Shown here one piece after another: positions 34,930 through 43,779 of a stretch of DNA of 64,000 nucleotides. Below the pieces are notes generated by a model that saw nothing but the letters and a program-made list of their open reading frames with translations, did no database searches and was not told where the DNA came from. The position numbers and the translations under genes are program-made. The first letter of the stretch is position 1, and each line of letters begins with the position of its first letter. The stretch is from CBDDHT01 sp965228615 (GTDB taxonomy: Bacteria > Pseudomonadota > Alphaproteobacteria > Rhizobiales > Methyloligellaceae), in assembly GCA_965228615.1 (NCBI GenBank), contig CBDDHT010000001.1:863034-927033 (forward strand), in the 5' to 3' direction.

Positions 34930-36147
34930 ATGCAAGACATGGCGCCGGATACGAAGACGTTTACGCGCTCTTTCACACAGCAGGAAGCCATTCCGGAAAC
35001 TGCGATCGAGCAGGCCGTGGCGGTTCTGCGATCGGGCCGGCTCCATCGCTACAATGTGGCCGAGGGCGAAGAAGCCGAGGCATCGCTTCTGGAACGCGAA
35101 TACGCCGCTTATCAAGGTGCGACCTACTGCCTCGCCTGTGCTTCGGGCGGCTATGCAATCCAGGTCGCGCTGAGGGCTGCAGGCCTGCAGCATGGCGAGA
35201 AGATCCTGGCCAACGCCTATACCTTGGCGCCCGTACCTGGTGCCATGCACAATGCCGGAGGCGTGCCGGTGCTGATCGAGATTGACGACAACTGGCACAT
35301 CGACATGGAGGATCTGGAGCGCAAGGCGGCAGAGAGTGGCGCGCGGTATCTGCTGCTCTCTCACATGCGCGGCCACATGGCCGATATGGATGCGGTCATG
35401 GCCGTCTGCGAGCGCCACGACCTGACGCTCATTGAAGACTGTGCGCATACGATGGGCGCCCGCTGGAAAGGGGTCCGATCGGGAAACCACGGAAAGGTGG
35501 CTTGCTTCAGTACCCAGACCTACAAGCATATGAATTCCGGAGAAGGGGGACTGCTGACCACCGACGATCCGGAAATCGCCGCCCGTGCGATCATGCACTC
35601 GGGCTCCTACATGCTTTACGGCCGCAACGGCGCCGCACCCGATGAAGCGGTCTTCCAGGATGTCCGGCTCACGAGCGCCAATATGAGCGGCCGGATGGAC
35701 AATCTGCGTGCGGCGATCCTTCGTCCGCAGCTTGCGGCATTGGACGATGCCATCGCGCGATGGAACATCCGGTATCGGATTTTGGAAGAAGGTCTGCGGG
35801 CCTCTTCCGGACTGCGGCTGCCGGAGCGGGCGCAACATGAGGCCTTTGTCGGCAGCTCGATCCAGTTCCTTGTGACCGGTATGGAGCCTGAGCGGATACC
35901 GGAACTTGTGGACGGATGTGCCGCACGCGGTGTCGAATTGAAATGGTTCGGCGACTCGGAACCGAAGGCGTTTACCAGCCGCTACGACAGCTGGCGCTAC
36001 CTCGGAGATATGCCCGAATTGCCGCAGACTCTGCGCCAGCTTTCGCGCACTTGCGATATGCGCGTTCCGCTCACTTTCGATGAAGATGACTGCCGGTTGA
36101 TCGCCGAAATCATCGTCGATGAAGTGGCCCGGCGTTCGCAAAACTGA
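34930..36147 (+). CDS. DegT/DnrJ/EryC1/StrS family PLP aminotransferase
   Basis: The 405-residue protein is a sugar-aminotransferase-like PLP enzyme. The Schiff-base lysine is K199 in STQTYKHMNSGEGG, the classic DegT motif; LIEDCAHTMGARWKG supplies the Asp that contacts the PLP ring nitrogen. Family members aminate keto-sugars, but some act on other carbonyls, and no sugar-nucleotide pathway is nearby. GAGGAG precedes the ATG. It follows lysR by 12 bases and is probably co-transcribed. Confidence 0.9.
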   Translation: MQDMAPDTKTFTRSFTQQEAIPETAIEQAVAVLRSGRLHRYNVAEGEEAEASLLEREYAAYQGATYCLACASGGYAIQVALRAAGLQHGEKILANAYTLAPVPGAMHNAGGVPVLIEIDDNWHIDMEDLERKAAESGARYLLLSHMRGHMADMDAVMAVCERHDLTLIEDCAHTMGARWKGVRSGNHGKVACFSTQTYKHMNSGEGGLLTTDDPEIAARAIMHSGSYMLYGRNGAAPDEAVFQDVRLTSANMSGRMDNLRAAILRPQLAALDDAIARWNIRYRILEEGLRASSGLRLPERAQHEAFVGSSIQFLVTGMEPERIPELVDGCAARGVELKWFGDSEPKAFTSRYDSWRYLGDMPELPQTLRQLSRTCDMRVPLTFDEDDCRLIAEIIVDEVARRSQN

Positions 36148-36277
36148 GACGCCAAATCTCGAAATTTGCTCTTGCGAATCGATTTTCATTGGTCTGGGCA
36201 GTCGTTACATGCAACACTGGAAGCGGCTCTGCGAGCCAACGAGTAAAGACGACAAGGGGGGCTCCGGGAAATAAGGA

Positions 36278-36472
36278 ATGACTGGGTACAAGTATAAGGT
36301 CGGCAGTCGCGTAGCGCTCTCGCCGAAAGTACCGCGTGCGGCCAATGGTCCATACGAGGTGGTTCGACTGCTACCGGTCGACGGTGAAGTGCGGCAATAC
36401 CGCATAAAAAGTGAAAAAGAGCCGAACGAGCGCGTCGCGAAAGAATATCAGCTTCGCCCGTTCCAGATGTAA
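36278..36472 (+). CDS. Small conserved alphaproteobacterial protein (64 residues)
   Basis: The 64-residue basic protein with KYKVGSRVALSPKVPRAANG and RVAKEYQLRPFQM resembles small SH3-like or KOW-like proteins found across Hyphomicrobiales; I recognise the pattern but not a function. AAGGA lies right before the ATG. It is monocistronic, on the opposite strand to the hydrolase gene that ends 106 bases later. Confidence 0.75.
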   Translation: MTGYKYKVGSRVALSPKVPRAANGPYEVVRLLPVDGEVRQYRIKSEKEPNERVAKEYQLRPFQM

Positions 36473-36578
36473 GGATCAAAAACCTCCGGCTCGTTTTCCG
36501 ATGTCGGACGGTCCTTTCATATTAGACAACCAACGCTGAGCAGATCGCTTCGGGCACGTCCGCGCCAGGGGTGTATCC

Positions 36579-37478
36579 TCAGGCATTCTGGCCGCCAAGA
36601 ATGGCCGTCATTATGTCGGATGCAGGGTCGAGATATTGATTCTGCAAGTCAAAATGGTTGTCCTGACCGCTTTCGAAATAGGTCACCTCATATCCGGCGC
36701 GCCTGAGGCGCTCGGCATAGACCTCCGATTGCGAAATCCAGCCTCTTGGTTCACCCCCGCCGGCGATGACCGTGACCGGGCACTTCACGCGCGGCGCATG
36801 GATCGTATAGTCGTGGCGCGCGATCAGCGCGTCGGTGAGATTGATTTCCGCCATGACCGTGGTATGCCGCGCGGGCTCTGGATCGTAGATGCCGCTGATG
36901 AGCACGGCATTCTCGATTTGCACATTTGCCAACCCTCTCGCAGCCCAGTCTTCCGCCAGGATCGCGGCGCCGAGATGCGCCCCGGCCGAGTGGCCGGAGA
37001 TCGAGATGCGGGCCGGATCTCCACCATAGTCTGCGATATTCTCCGTGACCCATTGGAAGGCCTGCCGCGTACCTTCGACAACGGCATCGAGATCGGATTC
37101 AGGACAGAGCGGATAAGTGATTACGACCGTCAGGAAGCCCTGCTCGGCCAGGGCCTGTCCCACATAGGGAAACTCGTCCTTCGAGCGGCTGCGCCAGAAC
37201 CCGCCATGAATGAATAGGTGAACCGGTAACGGGCCTTGAGCCTCCTGCGGTGGATAGATGTCCAGCACTTTGCGGTCCGTATCGCCGTAGGAGATATCCG
37301 CAATGCGGCCCGGCCAGTTTCGCGCCCGCTCGTTCACGCCTTCGCGGCGGCGGCCATAGCCCTCGACATCCGGAACGATTGACCGCGGATTGAAGTGGGC
37401 TTCCATATCCTCGGGCGCTATTGCGTGCCATGGCTTGGCCGCAGGCTTGTCTTCGATTTCGTGTTCGATTGTTGTCAT
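36579..37478 (-). CDS. Alpha/beta hydrolase, arylformamidase-like
   Basis: The 299-residue protein has an oxyanion-hole motif HGGFW at residues 91-95, nucleophile S164 in GHSAG, and a late catalytic His in DNHFDLQ. This layout fits the hormone-sensitive-lipase/arylformamidase group (KynB-like esterases that cleave N-formylkynurenine and short acyl esters). The start is ATG 37478, ten bases after the stop of the upstream SDR gene; the longer frame runs into that gene. A shared transcript with the SDR is likely. Substrate unknown. Confidence 0.87.
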   Translation of the reverse strand: MTTIEHEIEDKPAAKPWHAIAPEDMEAHFNPRSIVPDVEGYGRRREGVNERARNWPGRIADISYGDTDRKVLDIYPPQEAQGPLPVHLFIHGGFWRSRSKDEFPYVGQALAEQGFLTVVITYPLCPESDLDAVVEGTRQAFQWVTENIADYGGDPARISISGHSAGAHLGAAILAEDWAARGLANVQIENAVLISGIYDPEPARHTTVMAEINLTDALIARHDYTIHAPRVKCPVTVIAGGGEPRGWISQSEVYAERLRRAGYEVTYFESGQDNHFDLQNQYLDPASDIMTAILGGQNA

Positions 37479-37488
37479 AGGTCTCTCT

Positions 37489-38292
37489 TTAATCGAGCTC
37501 GCCCCGGCGCACCAGTGCGGCGACGGCTCCTCCGTCGATTGTGATGAATTCGCCGTTAATGAAATCGGCCTCGTCGGACGCCAGAAAGACGGCGGCCGAT
37601 GCCACGTCTTTCGGTGTGCCCCACCGGCCGACCAGATTTTCCGAGTTCCAGGTCTCTGCAAGACTGGAATCGTCGGTGAACTGCTTGTTGAGCGGGCTTG
37701 CGATCATGCCGGGCGCGATACCGTTGACCCGGATTCCATGCACAGCCATGTCGGCGGCAAGCGCACGCGTAAATGCGAACTGGCCGCCTTTGCCGGCGCA
37801 GTAGCCGATCCGGTTCGGCCGTCCCTGCCAGCTTGCGATTGAGACCGTGTTGATGATCCGCCGGCCGCCCGTCTCGATCATCAGCGGGATCAGCGCTTTG
37901 CAGGTGAGGAAGTGCCCGACGATGTTGACGTCGAGCATGCGCCGAAAATCCGCTTCCGTGTAATCCAGGAACGGCTTGATGATCCGGCTGCCCGCATTGT
38001 TGACGAGGATATCGAGCTGCCCATACCGCTCTTTGACCAACGGGGACAGCGGCTCGAGCGCTTGCGCGTCGGTGATGTCGGCCACAAAACCGTAGGCACT
38101 GTCGCCGAGCGCGGCGGCGGCCTCATCGACCGCTTCCGCCTGACGATCGACAATCAGTACCGATGCGCCATTGTCGATAAAGGCTTCGGCAATCGCGCGT
38201 CCGATACCCATGGCACCGCCGGTAACGACGGCAACTTTGCCTTCAAGGCGCGCCCGGCGGGCGGGCGACTGTCCGGTCTGCTCAAAGGTCAT
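37489..38292 (-). CDS. SDR family oxidoreductase (3-oxoacyl-reductase-like)
   Basis: The 267-residue enzyme is a classical SDR with VTGGAMGIGRAIAE, NNAG, catalytic Ser in NTVSIASWQG, YCAGK with Tyr and Lys, and the C-terminal INGEFITIDGG. It reduces or oxidises a secondary alcohol/ketone with NAD(P). ATG 38292 lies in the gap to the divergent PhyH dioxygenase gene, only 109 bases away, suggesting a common control region. Operon with the arylformamidase-like hydrolase. Confidence 0.9.
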   Translation of the reverse strand: MTFEQTGQSPARRARLEGKVAVVTGGAMGIGRAIAEAFIDNGASVLIVDRQAEAVDEAAAALGDSAYGFVADITDAQALEPLSPLVKERYGQLDILVNNAGSRIIKPFLDYTEADFRRMLDVNIVGHFLTCKALIPLMIETGGRRIINTVSIASWQGRPNRIGYCAGKGGQFAFTRALAADMAVHGIRVNGIAPGMIASPLNKQFTDDSSLAETWNSENLVGRWGTPKDVASAAVFLASDEADFINGEFITIDGGAVAALVRRGELD

Positions 38293-38401
38293 AGCGAAGG
38301 CTACCCATGCAACTACGTTCAAGCCGCATTGCTGCTGTATTGAAGATACAGCCGATGCCGGTCCATAATCGGAAAAACCATACGCAAAGGGAATGCCCGT
38401 T

Positions 38402-39289
38402 ATGACTGTCATCGAGAAGCCCAGCCGGCCGGCGAAAGTTCTGACCGACGCCCAGCGCCAGTCCTTTCAGGAAACGGGCTATCTCTGCCTGCCAGGTTTT
38501 ATCGGTGCCGAATGGATGGAACGCCTGGAGGCAGCGACCGCGGCGCAGGTCGAGGAGAGCCGTTCGGTCACCGAAACCAATAACAAATTCGACCTGGAGG
38601 CGGGCCACTCCGCCAACGAACCGAGACTGCGCCGGCTGATGACACCTCAGGATCACGATCCTATCTTCTGGGAGTTCACCAGCGAAGGGCCGATCGTGGA
38701 TGTCGCCGAAGACCTTCTCGGCCCCAATCTCAAATTCCATCACGGCAAGCTGAATTTCAAATGGGCCGGTGGCGGCGCCGAGGTCAAATGGCACCAGGAC
38801 ATCCCGTTCTGGCCGCATACCGCCTACAATGTGGTGACGATCGGCGTGGCGCTGACCGAGATCGACGACGAGATGGGGCCGATGGGCGTCGTGCCGGGTA
38901 GTCATACAGGACCCATCTACGACCATTTCGGCGAACGTAGGAACTGGCGCGGGTTTATCGACGACAAGGATCTGCCCGAAATTGCCATCGACGAGGCCGA
39001 GTATCTGAAAGGGCCGGCGGGAACAGTTACCGTTCATCATTGCCGTGCAGTCCATGGCTCGGAGCCGAACCGGCATCCGACACGCCCACGTCCGTTTCTG
39101 CTGAATGCCTATTCGTCGGCAGACTGTTTGCCGCTGATGCCGCCCAATCAGAAGAGCCGCTACAGCGGCAGGATCGTGCGGGGGGAACATCCCGATTACC
39201 CGACCTTCGATCCGGAGCCCTGCCGGCTGCCGCCCATGCCGACCGAGAATTATCGGTCGATATTTGCGGCCCAGCAGGGCGAGCGATGA
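38402..39289 (+). CDS. Phytanoyl-CoA dioxygenase (PhyH) family protein
   Basis: The 295-residue protein is an Fe(II)/2-oxoglutarate oxygenase of the PhyH family, with metal ligands H131 and D133 in WHQDIPFW, distal H218 in CRAVHGSEPNRH, and GVVPGSHTGPI before it. Bacterial members hydroxylate ectoine and other small molecules; the substrate here is unknown. I chose ATG 38402, ten bases after GGGA; ATG 38393 is too close to that site. A large hairpin repeat follows 31 bases after the stop. Confidence 0.9.
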   Translation: MTVIEKPSRPAKVLTDAQRQSFQETGYLCLPGFIGAEWMERLEAATAAQVEESRSVTETNNKFDLEAGHSANEPRLRRLMTPQDHDPIFWEFTSEGPIVDVAEDLLGPNLKFHHGKLNFKWAGGGAEVKWHQDIPFWPHTAYNVVTIGVALTEIDDEMGPMGVVPGSHTGPIYDHFGERRNWRGFIDDKDLPEIAIDEAEYLKGPAGTVTVHHCRAVHGSEPNRHPTRPRPFLLNAYSSADCLPLMPPNQKSRYSGRIVRGEHPDYPTFDPEPCRLPPMPTENYRSIFAAQQGER

Positions 39290-39320
39290 CGCGTCCGGTT
39301 CTGATTTAAAAATCCTGAAA

Positions 39321-39392
39321 CCAGCCCACTCCCACGGCAGGGCCACCCTGAGAGTACCTTTATTGGGTGGCCCTGCCGGGGGAGCGGGCTGG
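39321..39392. repeat. Large hairpin repeat, copy 1
   Basis: Two 28-base arms (39321-39348 and 39365-39392) pair with two mismatches around a 16-base loop TGAGAGTACCTTTATT. The loop and its flanks match the hairpin at 40439-40522 although the stems differ in sequence. No T-run follows. It may be a mobile palindromic element or a processed RNA hairpin, and it lies between the PhyH and epimerase genes. Confidence 0.85.
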
Positions 39393-39523
39393 CTGTGGCA
39401 ACGAAAGTCGAGTTTTGGCGGCGTCCGAAAAGCGATCACGGCCGGGACGCCTGCATGACTACGCCTGGCAACCATCCGACGCATGGGGATGACAGCCACC
39501 GGCGCTGCGCCTAACATTACCTG

Positions 39524-40423
39524 ATGAAAGTCTTGATATTCGGGGGCACCGGCCTCATCGGTAGCGCTCTTGCCCAGCGCCTTGCTGAAACGGGTTCGGA
39601 TGTCGGCACGGTCAGCCGCCATCCGCCAAACGCGGAAGTGGCCACGGGCCATGTCTATTTCTGCGCCGATATCCGCTCGGCCGAGCTGACGCGCCACACG
39701 GTCGAGACATTCCGGCCCGACGTGATCGTGCATCTCGCGGCCATGCTGCAACAGGATTGCGACAACGATCCCGCCGGCGCTGCGGAAAGCAATGTGACCG
39801 GACTGGTGAACGTCCTGGAGGCCGCACGCGACAATGCGGTCTCCCGCATCGTCTTTGCCAGCTCTATCGCCGTCTATGGCGAACGCCACGATCTGATGCG
39901 TGAGGACGACCCGCTGTCGGATTCCGTCTCTCTTTATGGCGAGACCAAGCGGCTCGGCGAAACGCTGGGGCAGAGTTATTCCAGGCGTTTCGGCCTCGAA
40001 TTCGTGTCGCTGCGTTATTCCGGTGTCTTCGGTCCCGGCTCTGTCCTGGGAGCAGGCCTCGCACTTGCGCGCCAGCGGCTTATGGAGACCGCGAAGGGCC
40101 AGGCGGCAGAACTCGATTTCGTCTCCGGCACGGAGACGATCCAGATGACCCATATGAACGACGCGGTCGGGGCCACATTGGCGGCCATCCAGCATCCGGG
40201 CCCCCGCTATCCGGTCTACAATGTCGCCGGCCCGGAAGGGAACCTTATGAGCCTCAGCGATTTTCATGGTGTTGTCCGCCGACTGGTACCGAACGCTGCC
40301 GACGCCGCGTTTTCCGGTAGCGCCCGCAGTGCCGGTCCGGTGGATGTCTCGCGGCTGACCGGTGATCTGCAATTCGAACCGTCGGTTTCCGTAGAAGACG
40401 GCTTGAAGCAAGAAATTCTCTGA
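39524..40423 (+). CDS. NAD-dependent epimerase/dehydratase family protein
   Basis: The 299-residue extended SDR has the NAD-binding GGTGLIGSALA at residues 6-16, FASSIAVYG, and the active-site YGETK (SLYGETKRLGE), the YxxxK of sugar-nucleotide epimerases and related dehydratases or reductases. The gene is unusual in being bracketed by two hairpins of one repeat family. The ribosome site is weak, so expression level is uncertain. The role is likely tied to the neighbouring hydroxylase and sulfatase genes, but this is inference. Confidence 0.88.
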   Translation: MKVLIFGGTGLIGSALAQRLAETGSDVGTVSRHPPNAEVATGHVYFCADIRSAELTRHTVETFRPDVIVHLAAMLQQDCDNDPAGAAESNVTGLVNVLEAARDNAVSRIVFASSIAVYGERHDLMREDDPLSDSVSLYGETKRLGETLGQSYSRRFGLEFVSLRYSGVFGPGSVLGAGLALARQRLMETAKGQAAELDFVSGTETIQMTHMNDAVGATLAAIQHPGPRYPVYNVAGPEGNLMSLSDFHGVVRRLVPNAADAAFSGSARSAGPVDVSRLTGDLQFEPSVSVEDGLKQEIL

Positions 40424-40438
40424 GGTGATACTGGAAAA

Positions 40439-40522
40439 GGCCGGGCCACCCTCTCCCCCGGCCCAACCACCCCGAGGGTACCCTTATTGGGTGGTTGGGC
40501 CGGGGGAGAGGGTGGCCCGGCC
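40439..40522. repeat. Large perfect hairpin repeat, copy 2
   Basis: Perfect 34-base arms (40439-40472 and 40489-40522) flank a 16-base loop CGAGGGTACCCTTATT that corresponds base for base, with four changes, to the loop of the copy at 39349-39364. Stems are GC-rich and of different sequence. It begins 16 bases after the epimerase stop and lies 95 bases before the sulfatase. Confidence 0.9.
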
Positions 40523-40617
40523 CAACATCCTGTGCGAAATACAATCTGACTCACATCCGAAGCGCTGGCCGTCAGGCCTATTCGACCCAACACAAAACCA
40601 ATAACCGGAGGGACGCC

Positions 40618-42207
40618 ATGTCGCGACCGAATATTCTTCTCATTCAGGCCGACCAGCTGGCCGGGCCCGCCATGCCCATGTATGGCAACACGATTGTGCA
40701 GACGCCGCATGTCAGCCGGATCGCGGAGAACGGTGTCACCTTTCAGAATTCCTATTGCAACAATCCCGTGTGCGGGCCGAGCCGCGCCTCGATGCTGACG
40801 GGGCAGATGTCGTCCACGGTCGGCAATTTCGATAATGGCGGGGAGTTTCTCTCCTCCCATCCGACCTTTGCGCATTATCTGCGGTTTCTTGGCTATCAGA
40901 CATGCCTGTCGGGCAAGATGCATTTTGTCGGCGGCGACCAGATGCACGGTTTCGAAGAGCGTCTGACAACCGACGTCTACCCGTCCGACTATGGCTGGGC
41001 GGCGGACTGGACCCAGCAAGAGGACCCGTATTCGCCGTCGCGCATGTCGATGATCAACATCACCGATGCCGGAATCTGCAAGCGTGGTCTGCAAATCGAT
41101 TATGACGAGGACGTCTGCTATCAGGCCGTCCAGAAGCTCTACGACTATGCCCGCTCGCCGGACGAGCGCCCCTTCATGCTGATGGCCTCCTTCACCCATC
41201 CGCACAACCCGTTCGTCACCCAGCAGCAATTCTGGGATCTCTACGACAACGACGCCATCAACATGCCGTCTGTGCCGCACATTCCGGTGGAGGAGCGTGA
41301 TCCCTGGTCGCAGCGCTACTACTATACGATCCGCCAGGACGAACATGCTGTGACGGAGCATAACATTCGCGACTCGCGCCATGCCTATTACGGCATGATC
41401 TCCTATCTCGACAGCCTCGTCGGGCGCATCATGACGGCGCTGGACGACTGCGGTTTCGCCGACAACACCTATGTCATCTTCACTTCCGACCATGGTGAGA
41501 TGCTCGGCGAGCGCGGCATGTGGTTCAAGTTCAACCCCTATGAGTGGTCCGTCAAAGTGCCGATGGTCATCTCCGGCCCGGACGTGCAGAAGGGCGCGAA
41601 CGTGACCACCGGCGTCTCGCTGCTGGACTTCCTGCCGACCTTCCTCGACATCGCCGCACCGGACAATAAGCCGGAGCTGGCCGAACCCATTGCCGGCACC
41701 AGCCTCATGAACGAGCTTACAGGCGGCACGCCGCGCGCTGACGACGTCATGATGGAATATACGGGTGAGGGTACCTACGCCCCCTGCATGATGCTGCGCC
41801 AGGACGGCTTCAAATATGTTCATTGCCGCACCGACCCGCCGATGATGTTCGATCTCGACAACGATCCTGGCGAGTTGACCAATCTTGCCGAAGACCCGGC
41901 CCATGCGGACCGCGCGGCCAGGATGCGCGCGACGATTGACGAGCGCTGGGATTATGACGGTCTCGAGCAACGCGTCCTGCAAAGCCAGAAACGTCGGCTT
42001 TTTGTGCAACAGGCGCTTCTCAAGGGCGAGTGGACGGGATGGGACTATCAGCCCTTCGTGGACGCCACCAGGGCCTATGTTCGCGGCGCGGTGGACCCGA
42101 GTACGGTATTGACGAAGGCACGCAAGCGTTTCCCATTCGTGGAGCCGAAGCCCGCCGATACCCCGCGCACTTTGCCGCTGGCGGTGGATCTGAGGCCGAA
42201 GGACTAA
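40618..42207 (+). CDS. Sulfatase (choline-sulfatase-like)
   Basis: The 529-residue enzyme is a type I sulfatase: C52-G-P-S-R56 followed by ASMLTGQ is the signature whose Cys becomes formylglycine and then attacks the sulfate ester. PNILLIQADQ at the N-terminus and SDHGEMLGERGMWFKF supply metal-site residues. The overall layout resembles choline-sulfatase BetC and phosphonate monoester hydrolases; no signal peptide is seen, so it acts in the cytoplasm. GGAGGGA precedes ATG 40618. A second sulfatase of the same type begins at 63877. The substrate is unknown. Confidence 0.9.
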   Translation: MSRPNILLIQADQLAGPAMPMYGNTIVQTPHVSRIAENGVTFQNSYCNNPVCGPSRASMLTGQMSSTVGNFDNGGEFLSSHPTFAHYLRFLGYQTCLSGKMHFVGGDQMHGFEERLTTDVYPSDYGWAADWTQQEDPYSPSRMSMINITDAGICKRGLQIDYDEDVCYQAVQKLYDYARSPDERPFMLMASFTHPHNPFVTQQQFWDLYDNDAINMPSVPHIPVEERDPWSQRYYYTIRQDEHAVTEHNIRDSRHAYYGMISYLDSLVGRIMTALDDCGFADNTYVIFTSDHGEMLGERGMWFKFNPYEWSVKVPMVISGPDVQKGANVTTGVSLLDFLPTFLDIAAPDNKPELAEPIAGTSLMNELTGGTPRADDVMMEYTGEGTYAPCMMLRQDGFKYVHCRTDPPMMFDLDNDPGELTNLAEDPAHADRAARMRATIDERWDYDGLEQRVLQSQKRRLFVQQALLKGEWTGWDYQPFVDATRAYVRGAVDPSTVLTKARKRFPFVEPKPADTPRTLPLAVDLRPKD

Positions 42208-42229
42208 ACCGCATCCAAGAGTAGCAACG

Positions 42230-42308
42230 CCCCGGACTTGATCCGGGGCCCAGGGCGAAACGCTCGGTTTCGGCTTTGCAGCCCTAGGTCCCGGATCAAG
42301 TCCGGGAC
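42230..42308. repeat. Inverted repeat of the CCCGGACTTGATCCGGG element
   Basis: Two copies of the palindrome (42230-42248 and 42288-42308) face each other so that about 27 bases pair (with CCCAGGGC/GCCCTAGG next to them), 23 bases after the sulfatase stop. The same element occurs singly at 42978-43000. It is a dispersed intergenic repeat of alphaproteobacterial type and may help end transcription. The rest of the 283-base gap to 42490 shows no gene. Confidence 0.8.
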
Positions 42309-42490
42309 GTCGGTTGTGCGTGTCTGCACGCTGCCGGTACAGAGAGGCACATTGGTTCCATTTTCCCCTTTGCATGGGGTTGTTCCTCGATTTTCCGCTC
42401 GGCCCCCTCTCAAACGCGCCATAAAGGCTCGTGCCCCGCGGCAGAGTCTCGATGAGTCACCCGCGCCGGTCAACGCGGTTGGTGTCGGCT

Positions 42491-42895
42491 CTAGGGAAGA
42501 GGAACGAACGCGACCTTCTCGCAGGGCGCGTTGACCCAGGTCGACAGCTGATGTCCCTGTCGCCATGCCGAGTATGCGAGCGGCTCCAGCTTCAGATACT
42601 GAACCTGACTCCAGCGATTTCGCTCGGAATAGAAGGTCTCAAGCGTGATCGTCTTGCCTTTGATTTCCGCAATCGCCTTGGTCTTGCCGGGCTTGTGCAC
42701 CCAGGCCCACTTCTTGGCGATAAGGTCGACCGTGAGCGTTCCGGAAAACGCTTTCTCGGTTGCCGGTGGTTTGGTCGGGCGTCCGGTCGCGAAGGTGCCC
42801 TTACACGTCACGGTGAAGCGCTGATCTGCGGCAAACGCCGTCTGCGCAACTGTCAATGACATAAGGATCGCAAGTAACCATTGACGGTTCATCAT
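42491..42895 (-). CDS. Secreted protein of unknown function
   Basis: The 134-residue protein has a clear signal peptide (LLAILMSLTVAQTAFA, cleaved before ADQR) and a predicted beta-rich mature part with two Cys (FTVTCKGTF and APCEKVAF) that could form a disulfide in the periplasm. No family is recognised. GGAG precedes the double ATG; I chose the first. The frame could be extended 5' to 43135 but without a signal peptide at its start. Confidence 0.7.
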   Translation of the reverse strand: MMNRQWLLAILMSLTVAQTAFAADQRFTVTCKGTFATGRPTKPPATEKAFSGTLTVDLIAKKWAWVHKPGKTKAIAEIKGKTITLETFYSERNRWSQVQYLKLEPLAYSAWRQGHQLSTWVNAPCEKVAFVPLP

Positions 42896-42977
42896 CGCTG
42901 TTTCTCCGAACCGGCTAGCCCGGCAATGACGAGAGGGGAGTGCGACAACCATCCTACGCATCACAACCAACGTCGTC

Positions 42978-43000
42978 ATACCCGGACTTGATCCGGGTAT
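42978..43000. repeat. Palindromic repeat ATACCCGGACTTGATCCGGG
   Basis: A palindrome of about 23 bases centred on CCCGGACTTGATCCGGG, third copy of the element seen at 42230-42308. A decayed relative is visible near 56770-56800 (ATCAAGTCCGGGTATGACGA). Confidence 0.75.
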
Positions 43001-43149
43001 CCATGCTAACCCTCTGCATGCTCGATGGTGGCGTACGCCAGGTCGCGCAAGACGACGCAAAAAACACTTGTCCCAACCGATCTCTTGCAGTGCGCTCCCA
43101 GACCGTTCATGTAAACCCTCAAACGCCACGCTCATCAGGAGGGAACCCT

Positions 43150-43767
43150 ATGATCCTCATCGGCAGATATCTATCGCCATTCGTCCGCCGTTCCGCTGTC
43201 GTTCTGAAGACGCTCGGTTTGGAATTCGAGCAAAAAGCGCTGTCCCCTCTCGACGACAGCGAGGAAGTCCGGAAGATCAACCCGACCGGCCGCGTGCCGT
43301 CGCTGATCATCGACGGCAATGAGGCCATCGTCGATAGCCACTCCATCATCGACTATGCCCTGGAAGTGGGCGACCTGGAGAACCGTCTCATGGCGGCATC
43401 GGGTGCCGAGCGCCGTGCGGTCCGGCGTGCCTCGATCATTGCGGTCGGCGCCATGGAGAAGGCCGTCACGTCCTACTATGAGCGCGACCGGCGTCCGGCT
43501 GACAAGGTCTATCGGGATTGGGTCGACCGCTGCGATGGCCAGGCCGGCACGGCGCTGGCAGCGCTCGACGGCTGGATCGCGGAGAATGGCAGCTGGGTGC
43601 ACGGATCCCACATGACACTGGCCGATATCGATGCCACCGTCGCCTTCGATTTCATCACAATTGTCGGTCCACACGTCCTGGAAGGCGATCCCTATCCCGC
43701 ATTGGCAGGCCTGTCGAAACGCTGCAATGAACTGCCAGCCTTCGCGAATACGCAATGGAAGGGCTGA
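43150..43767 (+). CDS. Glutathione S-transferase family protein
   Basis: The 205-residue protein has an N-terminal thioredoxin-like domain (ILIGRYLSPFVRRSAVVLKTL, NPTGRVPSLIIDG with the cis-Pro, DSHSIIDYAL with the glutathione-binding Ser) and a C-terminal helical domain. Ser9 in the YLSPF segment is the likely catalytic Ser or Tyr-equivalent. It probably conjugates or reduces small electrophiles with glutathione. GGAGGGAA precedes ATG 43150. It is a single gene. Confidence 0.9.
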   Translation: MILIGRYLSPFVRRSAVVLKTLGLEFEQKALSPLDDSEEVRKINPTGRVPSLIIDGNEAIVDSHSIIDYALEVGDLENRLMAASGAERRAVRRASIIAVGAMEKAVTSYYERDRRPADKVYRDWVDRCDGQAGTALAALDGWIAENGSWVHGSHMTLADIDATVAFDFITIVGPHVLEGDPYPALAGLSKRCNELPAFANTQWKG

Positions 43768-43779
43768 CGCAGGGCTGCT

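Noticed and set aside
33775..36189. 804-codon open frame on the minus strand opposite lysR and the DegT gene
   Set aside because: It runs antisense to two genes with clear family motifs; its translation is rich in Arg/His/Gln without domains, as expected for a codon-bias shadow.
38282..40411. 709-codon minus-strand open frame opposite PhyH and epimerase genes
   Set aside because: It passes through the hairpin repeat and both real genes in antisense and has no recognisable domain.
40264..42375. 703-codon minus-strand open frame opposite the sulfatase
   Set aside because: Antisense shadow of the sulfatase; no start signal or domain.
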